Source: an uncultured Eubacteriales bacterium (GTDB lineage Bacteria > Bacillota > Clostridia > Oscillospirales > Acutalibacteraceae). Taken from it: a stretch of DNA of 5,884 bases. Each line of letters opens with the position of its first letter. Within the stretch, counting starts at the first letter, position 1. Shown here in pieces: positions 1-4,668 of the stretch. The stretch covers positions 1-5,884 of the forward strand of contig ONWP01000006.1 of the NCBI GenBank assembly GCA_900321595.1, given 5' to 3'. The translations under genes and the position numbers were made by a program. Below the pieces are notes generated by a model that was not told the origin of the DNA, ran no database searches, and saw only the letters and a program-made list of their open reading frames with translations.

Positions 1-1107
1 AAGGAAACCGTCGGGATCCCCGTCATCGCCGCGAACTTCATCCGTTCCCCCGAACAGGCCGAACGGCAGCTGCGCGAAGGATATCAGGATTTCGTCGGTT
101 CCGCGCGCAATTTCATCTGCGACCCGGACTGGGCGGCAAAGGCCGAAAGCGGCCGTCCGGAGACGATCCGGCGGTGCATCGGCTGTCTGCACTGCATTCA
201 GTCCTTCATCGCGAACGCCAGCGTCGGCAAGCCCGGCGAATGCGCGCTCAATCCCGCCGTCGGACAGGAGGCCGCCTGCGACGCCATCCCGGATACGGGC
301 AAGGGCCGTCCGGCGATCGTCGTCGGCGCTGGCCCGGCCGGTCTTTCCGCGGCGATCACCCTGGCGAAGCGCGGCTTCGCCGTCACGGTCCTGGAGAAGG
401 AACCGATCCCCGGCGGCCAGGTCAACGTGGCGGCGGCAGGCCCCCGCAAGGACAAGCTCGCCTGGTGCATCGCGGACCTGCGGAATGAGGCCGAACGGCT
501 GGGCGCGACGTTCCGGTTCGGCGTTTCCGCCGACGCGGCGCAGATCGCGGCGCTGGCGCCCGCGCTTGTCGTGACAGCAACGGGCGGCGTTCCCGTGCGG
601 CCGCGCTCGATCCCCGGCGTCCGGCAGGCGCACGTCCACGCGGCGCCGGACGTGCTGACCGGCAAGGTCAAGCTCGACGGCAGACGCGTTGTCGTGGTCG
701 GCAGCGGACTCACCGGTCTGGAGACGGCGGAGGCGCTGTGCGAAAACAATCAGGTGACCGTGCTGGAGATGGCGAAGGAGATCGCCCCGGGCGCGTGGTT
801 CCAGTTCGTGGACGACGCGATGACGCGCCTCGGCCCCGCTGGCGTCGTTTTTAAGCCCCACACGGCGCTCGTCTCGATCTCGGACGACCATATCGAGGTG
901 CGGGATACGCGCACGAAGCGCCACGATTTCCTCGACGCGGACGCGGTGGTGCTGGCCATGGGCGTTCGCCCCGAGCACGCGCTGGCGGACGCGCTCACGG
1001 CAATGGGGATCCCCTGCCTGACCGTGGGCGACGCGGATCGCAGCGGAACGATCGCGCACGCGGTGCACGACGCGTTCGACAAATGCATGGCATTTCGCGC
1101 CGACTGA
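1..1107 (+). CDS. Old-yellow-enzyme / 2,4-dienoyl-CoA reductase family NAD(P)H oxidoreductase, C-terminal part (5' end outside window)
   Basis: The open frame runs from base 1 to a TGA at 1105-1107 (368 residues seen); about 270-300 N-terminal residues, most of the FMN-binding TIM barrel, lie outside the window. Residues 1-58 are the barrel end (PVIAANFIRSPEQAE, then DPDW at 41-44). A 4Fe-4S site follows: C59, C62, C65 and probably C81 before ALNP. Residues 105-118 (VVGAGPAGLSAA) with E132 and GGQ138-140 form the FAD Rossmann fold. Residues 230-240 (VVVVGSGLTGL) with E256 form the NAD(P)H fold; an acidic residue there suggests NADH. VGDAD near 342-346 is the usual C-terminal FAD contact. Such enzymes pass hydride from NAD(P)H through FAD, Fe-S and FMN to reduce an activated C=C bond in the cytoplasm. 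The substrate cannot be told; enoyl-CoA, 2-enoate, bile-acid and amine-dehydrogenase relatives are all possible. No terminator separates it from the next gene, so the two are probably cotranscribed. Confidence 0.9.
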   Translation, partial: KETVGIPVIAANFIRSPEQAERQLREGYQDFVGSARNFICDPDWAAKAESGRPETIRRCIGCLHCIQSFIANASVGKPGECALNPAVGQEAACDAIPDTGKGRPAIVVGAGPAGLSAAITLAKRGFAVTVLEKEPIPGGQVNVAAAGPRKDKLAWCIADLRNEAERLGATFRFGVSADAAQIAALAPALVVTATGGVPVRPRSIPGVRQAHVHAAPDVLTGKVKLDGRRVVVVGSGLTGLETAEALCENNQVTVLEMAKEIAPGAWFQFVDDAMTRLGPAGVVFKPHTALVSISDDHIEVRDTRTKRHDFLDADAVVLAMGVRPEHALADALTAMGIPCLTVGDADRSGTIAHAVHDAFDKCMAFRAD

Positions 1108-1139
1108 TCTGCGGCGCTTAAAGAAAGGAAATGAAATCG

Positions 1140-2159
1140 ATGAAACAGACGAGAAAGCTCCTCGCCGCGCTTCTTGCCGCGCTGACGTTCTGCGCCATTC
1201 TCGCGATCCCGACGCCGGGCGTTCCCCTGAACGCGGGACGGGACGCGCTCAACGGCCAGTTCACGGACGGTAAACACGGCGCCTACGACTACGTGGCGTT
1301 CACGCCGGACCTCTCGAAGGGCGGCAAACGGCCGCTGATGGTCTGGCTGCACGGCTCCGGCTCCGGCAGCAGTCCCCGCGCGCAGCTCCGGTGGTACTGC
1401 TTCAGCAACTGGGCCAGCGACGAATACCAGTCCCGCTTCGGCGAGGGCGGCTGCTTCCTGCTGGCGCCCAGAGCGTCCGCTTCCATCGCGGACGCCTACG
1501 ACGCGACGATGTGCGGCGGGCTCAAATCGGTCATTGACGCGTTCATCGCCGAGAACCGGGATTATATCGACACGAACCGGATCTATCTGGCCGGCTACTC
1601 CACCGGCGGCAGCATGGTCTGGTACATGCTCGACGCGTACCCCACGTTCTTCGCGGCCGCGCTGCCGCTGGCTTCCCTGATCCAGCCGACGCTCTCCGGC
1701 GTGGAGAAGCTGCGCGACGTGTCGATCTGGACGTTCACCTCTGACAGAGATCCCTACGTCGGCGCGACGACGACTGCCGCGCTGCCGTCGTTTCGGCATC
1801 TGTGCAGCGTGTCGAACCGGCCGGAGGACGTGCGCATGACCCGGTTCAGCGAGTGCTTTCTGGCGGACGGCTCGAAGAAGCAGGAGGACGGCCATCTGGC
1901 GAGCGACGCGGAGCATTACGTCTGGGAGTGCGTGACCTTCGACATGTTCATGGCGGACGGCCAAACCCCCTACGCGTGCGCCTCGACAAAGAACGGCGCG
2001 GGCACGCAGCTGACCTTCACGCCGGGCGACGCGCTGATCACGTGGCTCGCGCAGCAGAAGCGTCCCGAGCAGCCCGTCAAACACCGCACCTGGCTGGATA
2101 AGGCGCTCGACGCGCTGCGCGCGCTGCTTCGGGCGATCCTGGCGCTCTTTCAATTCTGA
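1140..2159 (+). CDS. Exported alpha/beta-hydrolase, PHB-depolymerase-like esterase, with C-terminal amphipathic helix
   Basis: Predicted secreted serine esterase (339 residues). I chose ATG 1140: the AAAGGAA at 1124-1130 abuts the alternative ATG at 1131 but lies 9-10 bases before 1140. Residues 1-30 form a signal peptide (MKQTRK, then a Leu/Ala-rich core). The only nearby Cys sits in LTFC, not a proper lipobox, so it is probably not a lipoprotein. Catalytic features: oxyanion motif WLHGSGSGS (H71), nucleophile elbow GYSTGG (S154), acid D202 or D204 in TSDRDPYVG, and H259 in AEHYVWE, where relatives have a His-Trp-type motif. Relatives cleave polyhydroxybutyrate, feruloyl or acetyl esters; the true substrate is unknown. 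Several Cys residues could form disulfides. The last 23 residues (from TWLDKALDAL) form an amphipathic helix beyond the hydrolase fold. It probably shares the transcript of the upstream oxidoreductase; no clear terminator follows. Confidence 0.85.
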   Translation: MKQTRKLLAALLAALTFCAILAIPTPGVPLNAGRDALNGQFTDGKHGAYDYVAFTPDLSKGGKRPLMVWLHGSGSGSSPRAQLRWYCFSNWASDEYQSRFGEGGCFLLAPRASASIADAYDATMCGGLKSVIDAFIAENRDYIDTNRIYLAGYSTGGSMVWYMLDAYPTFFAAALPLASLIQPTLSGVEKLRDVSIWTFTSDRDPYVGATTTAALPSFRHLCSVSNRPEDVRMTRFSECFLADGSKKQEDGHLASDAEHYVWECVTFDMFMADGQTPYACASTKNGAGTQLTFTPGDALITWLAQQKRPEQPVKHRTWLDKALDALRALLRAILALFQF

Positions 2160-2205
2160 ATTATTGCAAAAATATGGCAGCTTCATTAAAATTTGCTAAT
2201 AGTTC

Positions 2206-2233
2206 TTGAATCTTTTTCATATGAGGCTATAAT
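2206..2233 (+). promoter_or_regulatory. Sigma-A-type promoter of the 31-codon gene
   Basis: TTGAAT (2206-2211, 4 of 6 matches to the -35 consensus), a 16-base spacer and a perfect TATAAT (2228-2233). Transcription would start near 2240, giving a 5' leader of about 33 bases. The gap is AT-rich, in contrast to the GC-rich genes around it. Position and strand fit only the small gene at 2273. Confidence 0.75.
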
Positions 2234-2256
2234 GAGTATGAAAAAACTTCTGCCGC

Positions 2257-2264
2257 AAAGGAGG
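2257..2264 (+). promoter_or_regulatory. Strong ribosome binding site deciding the small gene's start
   Basis: AAAGGAGG, the full anti-16S complement core, ends 8 bases before ATG 2273. This is the best Shine-Dalgarno on the plus strand in this window and the main reason to treat the following 31-codon frame as a real gene. Confidence 0.85.
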
Positions 2265-2272
2265 CAAGCAAT

Positions 2273-2368
2273 ATGAAAGAAATCGGCGGTTACATCGTCT
2301 CGTTCCTGGATTTCCTTTACAGATTCTTGGAGATGGCGAAAGACCTGTGGGATCGCGTACAGGCGTAA
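2273..2368 (+). CDS. 31-residue amphipathic helical microprotein, function unknown
   Basis: A small gene with its own promoter (TATAAT at 2228-2233), ribosome site (2257-2264) and terminator (2386-2424). It starts MKEIGGYIVSF and ends DLWDRVQA; the stop is TAA 2366-2368. There is no signal peptide or continuous membrane span. After G5-G6 the chain reads as one helix: I4, I8, F11, L15, F18, A22, L25 and V29 make an unbroken 4-3 hydrophobic stripe, widened by L12, L19 and W26. The opposite face carries S10, D13, R17, E20, D24 and D27. Salt-bridge pairs D13-R17, K23-D27 and D24-R28 are spaced i to i+4; net charge is about -1. I do not recognise a family. By shape it could be a peripheral membrane-binding peptide, a leaderless secreted peptide of the phenol-soluble-modulin or bacteriocin kind, a toxin, or a small partner protein. 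The expression signals are seen directly; any function is inference. Confidence 0.75.
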   Translation: MKEIGGYIVSFLDFLYRFLEMAKDLWDRVQA

Positions 2369-2385
2369 ACCCGACACGAAACATG

Positions 2386-2424
2386 AAAAAAACGGCCCGG
2401 CCTATACAGCCGGGTCGGTTTTTT
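2386..2424. terminator. Bidirectional intrinsic terminator between the microprotein and lipoprotein genes
   Basis: A 9-bp stem (2393-2401 with 2409-2417, one G-U pair) closes a 7-base loop (2402-2408). Six T follow on the plus strand (2419-2424), and seven A precede (2386-2392), which read as a T run on the minus strand. It therefore ends the small plus-strand gene, whose stop is at 2368, and the converging minus-strand lipoprotein gene, whose stop is at 2447. Confidence 0.9.
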
Positions 2425-2446
2425 GCGAAGGTCACGCGGGATCTGC

Positions 2447-3037
2447 TCAGCCGAACACGAACGAATCGGTCAGAGCCTTGCATTCGTCGAGCGTGACGCC
2501 CATGGTGTCGACATGCAGGCAATGCTTCTCGTCAATGTCCGCGAAGGTGTAGAACTGCGTGTCGCTTACGATCACGCGGTAGAAGGTCTTGCCGGCGAGC
2601 TCGAGCTCGTCCGTTTCCTTGTCGCCGCCGAAGACCTGGTTGCGGGACGCCGCTTCGTCCACAGCGGTCGCGCCGTTGTAAAGGCCGTCGATATTGACCG
2701 TGACGGTGTGTCCGGAGCCGTTGGGATCAAGCTTGATCTCCTCGAGCGATTCGCGGTACGATTTGACGGTCCAGCCCTCGGGGATCGTAAAGCTCACGCC
2801 CGTGAGGGTGACGGTATCGCCGGCCTGCGGCAGGCTGTTCGTCGTCTCGGCGGACGCCGCGGTGGTCTCGCCGTCCGCGGGCGCTGCGGCAGTCTCACCG
2901 TCCGCGGGCGCGGCTGCTGCGGTATCGGCCTCTGTCGCCTTATTGTCGGATTCCGTCTTTCCGCCGCAGGCGGTCAGCGCCGCCGTCAGGGACAGAACCA
3001 TCACCAGCGCGAGGATGACTGACAGGATCTTCTTCAT
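2447..3037 (-). CDS. Small surface lipoprotein of unknown function
   Basis: A 196-residue lipoprotein. MKKI begins a signal peptide whose core leads to the lipobox LTAC; C24 would be lipidated and anchored to the outer face of the membrane. Residues about 27-70 are a disordered Ala/Thr/Glu/Asp linker containing two copies of AAAPADGET (41-49 and 50-58). The globular part (about 72-196) begins DTVTLTGVSFTIPEGW and looks beta-rich; the phrase FTIPEGW recurs in small Gram-positive lipoproteins, but I cannot assign a family or ligand. C173 and C186 may form a disulfide. The start is supported by AAGGAG at 3051-3046, 8 bases from the ATG. The gene has its own promoter (3097-3125), with a hairpin in the leader, and ends at the shared terminator. 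A substrate-binding role is not supported: it is too small and no ABC genes are adjacent. Confidence 0.9.
   Translation of the reverse strand: MKKILSVILALVMVLSLTAALTACGGKTESDNKATEADTAAAAPADGETAAAPADGETTAASAETTNSLPQAGDTVTLTGVSFTIPEGWTVKSYRESLEEIKLDPNGSGHTVTVNIDGLYNGATAVDEAASRNQVFGGDKETDELELAGKTFYRVIVSDTQFYTFADIDEKHCLHVDTMGVTLDECKALTDSFVFG
2864..2917 (-). repeat. Two-copy 27-bp tandem repeat in the lipoprotein linker
   Basis: Bases 2864-2890 and 2891-2917 are near-identical 27-mers, both coding AAAPADGET. Differences are few and mostly synonymous, which suggests duplication followed by drift or selection on the peptide. In-frame gain or loss of copies would change only the length of the spacer that lifts the domain from the membrane. 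Confidence 0.8.
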
Positions 3038-3062
3038 GCTTATTTCTCCTTATATGTAAAAC

Positions 3063-3093
3063 TACGCCGCGGGACACACATTCCTGCGGCGTA
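3063..3093 (-). promoter_or_regulatory. Hairpin at the 5' end of the lipoprotein mRNA
   Basis: A 12-bp stem (3063-3074 with 3082-3093, one G-U pair) has a 7-base loop (3075-3081). On the minus strand it is followed by GTTTTAC, a short T run. The predicted start of the lipoprotein transcript (near 3090) falls in its upstream arm, so the mRNA would begin with this stem. It could be an mRNA-stabilising 5' stem, a weak attenuator, or also the end of the yebC transcript. A DNA-level operator is possible too, since it is a near-perfect inverted repeat over the start site. Confidence 0.6.
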
Positions 3094-3096
3094 ATG

Positions 3097-3125
3097 AATT
3101 TACCATATTCGAAATATTCTGTCAA
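3097..3125 (-). promoter_or_regulatory. Promoter of the lipoprotein gene
   Basis: On the minus strand: perfect TTGACA (3125-3120), a 17-base spacer, then TAAATT (3102-3097, 4 of 6 matches) preceded by TGG, an extended -10. The predicted start is near 3090, giving a leader of about 53 bases that contains the hairpin. Confidence 0.75.
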
Positions 3126-3137
3126 TAATAATGACAG
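3119..3137. promoter_or_regulatory. Inverted repeat overlapping the -35 box (candidate operator)
   Basis: CTGTCA (3119-3124), a 7-base AT spacer and TGACAG (3132-3137) form a perfect dyad; one arm overlaps the -35 box of the lipoprotein promoter. The size and position suit a dimeric repressor or activator. As RNA it would be a weak AT-loop stem without a following T run, so a terminator is unlikely. Confidence 0.5.
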
Positions 3138-3155
3138 TAGTGTAACAAACGGGAC

Positions 3156-3899
3156 TCAACCCTCGTAGTCGCTCTCGTTCTCCCAGTTGTGCCAGACGCC
3201 CTGCACGTCGTCGTTCTCCTCAAACATCTCCAGCATCTTTCCCATACCCTTGATGGCGTCGGGATCGTCGATGCGGGTGTAGGTCGAGGGGATGTACTCC
3301 GCCTCGGCGGAGACGAACGTATAACCGGCCTGCGCCAGCGCGTCCGCGACGGCGCCCACGTCGTGGGGCTCGGTGCGCACCTGGAACACGTCCTCGTCGT
3401 CGGTGATGAGGTCGGTCGCGCCGGCCTCCAGCGCGGCCTCCATCAGCGCGTCCTCGTCCACGTCCTCGCGCTCGATGACGATATTGCCCTGCCGGGTGAA
3501 CATGAACATCACGCTGCCGCTCTGTCCCATGTTGCCGCCGAATTTGTCGAAGTAGTGGCGCACGTCGCCCGCGGTGCGGTTGCGGTTGTCCGTCAGCGCC
3601 TCCACGACCACGGCCACGCCCGCGGGACCGTAGCCCTCGTAGACGATCTCCTCATAATTGGTCGTGTCGCCGTCGCCGGCGGCCTTCTTGATAATGCGGT
3701 CAATATTGTCGTTGGGGACGTTGGCGGCCTTGGCCTTCGCGATCACGTCCTTCAGCTTGGAATTGCCGTTGGGATCGGGTCCGCCTTCGCGGACGGCCAC
3801 GGCGATCTCGCGGCCGATCTTCGTGAAGACCTTCGCTCTGGCGTTATCGGTCTTTTCCTTCTTGCGTTTGATCGTACTCCATTTGGAATGTCCAGACAT
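3156..3899 (-). CDS. yebC: YebC/TACO1 family protein (PmpR-like regulator / translation factor)
   Basis: A full-length 247-residue YebC protein. The N-terminal signature SGHSKWSTIKRKKEKTD leads into the basic helical domain (AKVFTKIGREI), followed by VPNDNIDRIIKKA, EGYGPAGVAVVVE (about 88-100), LTDNRNRTAGDVRHYF and GSVMFMF (about 127-133). The acidic C-terminus includes DDVQGVWHNWEN. The family was named as DNA-binding regulators (for example PmpR in Pseudomonas); later work on bacterial YebC and mitochondrial TACO1 points to a cytoplasmic translation role that helps ribosomes through difficult stretches such as polyproline. Start: MSGHSKW is the universal family start, and GGTGG (3911-3907), one mismatch from GGAGG, lies 7 bases upstream. 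The gene follows gatD but has its own promoter, so it is probably served by both that promoter and read-through from murT-gatD. The neighbours do not suggest a specific target. Confidence 0.96.
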   Translation of the reverse strand: MSGHSKWSTIKRKKEKTDNARAKVFTKIGREIAVAVREGGPDPNGNSKLKDVIAKAKAANVPNDNIDRIIKKAAGDGDTTNYEEIVYEGYGPAGVAVVVEALTDNRNRTAGDVRHYFDKFGGNMGQSGSVMFMFTRQGNIVIEREDVDEDALMEAALEAGATDLITDDEDVFQVRTEPHDVGAVADALAQAGYTFVSAEAEYIPSTYTRIDDPDAIKGMGKMLEMFEENDDVQGVWHNWENESDYEG

Positions 3900-3930
3900 A
3901 ATCTTACCACCCGATACTTAGATTTGATTT

Positions 3931-3959
3931 ATTTTACCACTCATTTTTCATTTCGTCAA
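3931..3959 (-). promoter_or_regulatory. Promoter of yebC
   Basis: On the minus strand: TTGACG (3959-3954, 5 of 6 matches), a 17-base spacer, then TAAAAT (3936-3931, 5 of 6) preceded by TGG, an extended -10. The -35 box starts 1 base after the gatD stop codon. Start near 3924, leader about 25 bases. No terminator hairpin separates gatD from yebC. Confidence 0.8.
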
Positions 3960-3960
3960 G

Positions 3961-4668
3961 TCACCGGTCGATCTTTCTGGCGGGATCCTCGAATTCCCGC
4001 TGCCGGTCCCGGAAGCACTCGAGCATCAGCGCCTCCTGCGGGAGCGTCACGTCGCGGCCCGCGGCGGACGACAGGAACGCCCTTGCGAACAGCGGATTCA
4101 CGACAAGGAACGGCCCCAGACAGCTCGTCGCGAAGAGGTTGTGATCATGGATCCCCTCGAAATCGCAGTCCCGGTTCATGCCGATCCCGCGCTTCATACG
4201 GATAAAGGGCTTCACGTCCCGCCCGGGGAACGTGGTGTCGAACTGGCTCTTGAAGCCGAGGATCGGCGTCTCGTCCCACGCGCCCAGCACGTAGCCGGTG
4301 TAGCGCTTCATGAGCCGGCGTTCCACGTAAAAATCGTACAGACCCAGCGCCTCCTCCCGCGTTTCGCCGTCGTCGATGTACCTGCCCAGCAGATTCTGCG
4401 CCGTAGAGGTCAGCAGGATATGCGTCCCGCCGTCGATGAGCGTCCGGAGCCGGTCCCGATAAGGCGTCAGCGCCCGGATCGCGCGGCTCTGCCCCGCTTC
4501 GGTCATGCCGCCCATATAGATGAGGTCCGGCGTGTTGTCGGCGAAATACGGCCGGTCGCCGATGAAGGTGTAAACGAAACGCGCCTCCGGCAGACAGCGG
4601 GCGATGAATTTCGGATTCTCCTCGTCCCCGAACTGCAGCTGCTCCTGATATAAGATCTCGACGGTCAT
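3961..4668 (-). CDS. gatD: GatD-like class I amidotransferase subunit lacking catalytic Cys and His
   Basis: Partner subunit of MurT. In canonical MurT-GatD, GatD hydrolyses glutamine and feeds ammonia to MurT, which amidates D-Glu of lipid II. Start ATG 4668 gives 235 residues, close to the usual ~240: AGGAGG (4681-4676) lies 7 bases upstream and the ATG overlaps the murT stop as ATGA. Fold landmarks match GatD: DLIYMGG (48-54), LIDGGTHILL, LGLYDFYVE (108-116), TGYVLGAWDETPILGF and EGIHDHNLFATSCLGPFL (171-188). Against GatD as I recall it from Staphylococcus aureus (ICGGYQFLG around Cys94, TYLHGP around His189), this protein reads TSTAQNLLG and TSCLGP: S88 replaces Cys, the GG becomes TA, and L184 replaces His. 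The ENH segment is also changed (GFKSQF). The frame is intact and the context conserved, so this looks like a maintained pseudo-amidotransferase rather than a decaying gene; a glutaminase role is doubtful. Confidence 0.88.
   Translation of the reverse strand: MTVEILYQEQLQFGDEENPKFIARCLPEARFVYTFIGDRPYFADNTPDLIYMGGMTEAGQSRAIRALTPYRDRLRTLIDGGTHILLTSTAQNLLGRYIDDGETREEALGLYDFYVERRLMKRYTGYVLGAWDETPILGFKSQFDTTFPGRDVKPFIRMKRGIGMNRDCDFEGIHDHNLFATSCLGPFLVVNPLFARAFLSSAAGRDVTLPQEALMLECFRDRQREFEDPARKIDR

Noticed and set aside
750..2186. Long minus-strand open frame (478 codons) opposite the oxidoreductase and esterase genes
   Set aside because: It is Arg/Ala/Gly-rich with no motifs and is explained by the high GC third positions of the two well-supported plus-strand genes.
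2164..2191. TTGCAA-16-TTAAAA as a second promoter upstream of the microprotein
   Set aside because: Poor matches in both boxes; the TATAAT promoter 40 bases downstream is much better.
2232..2276. Short leader frame (MSMKKLLPQRRQAI) whose TGA overlaps the microprotein ATG
   Set aside because: Its start lies within or before the predicted transcript start (about 2240), so it would normally not be in the mRNA. It could matter only with read-through from the esterase gene.
2864..2917. CRISPR-like repeat
   Set aside because: The two units are directly adjacent with no spacers and lie in frame within a lipoprotein linker.
2423..3022. Plus-strand open frame (199 codons) opposite the lipoprotein
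   Set aside because: The reverse strand gives a textbook lipoprotein with promoter, ribosome site and terminator; this frame starts inside that terminator region and lacks its own signals.
3130..3160. Terminator just after the yebC stop
   Set aside because: Only a 3-bp GGG/CCC pairing precedes the TTTGTT stretch, and the CTGTCA/TGACAG dyad has no T run after it.
3189..4205. Plus-strand open frame (338 codons) opposite yebC and gatD
   Set aside because: Low-complexity Val/His/Leu/Gly content, no domain and no ribosome site; it is antisense to a clear yebC.
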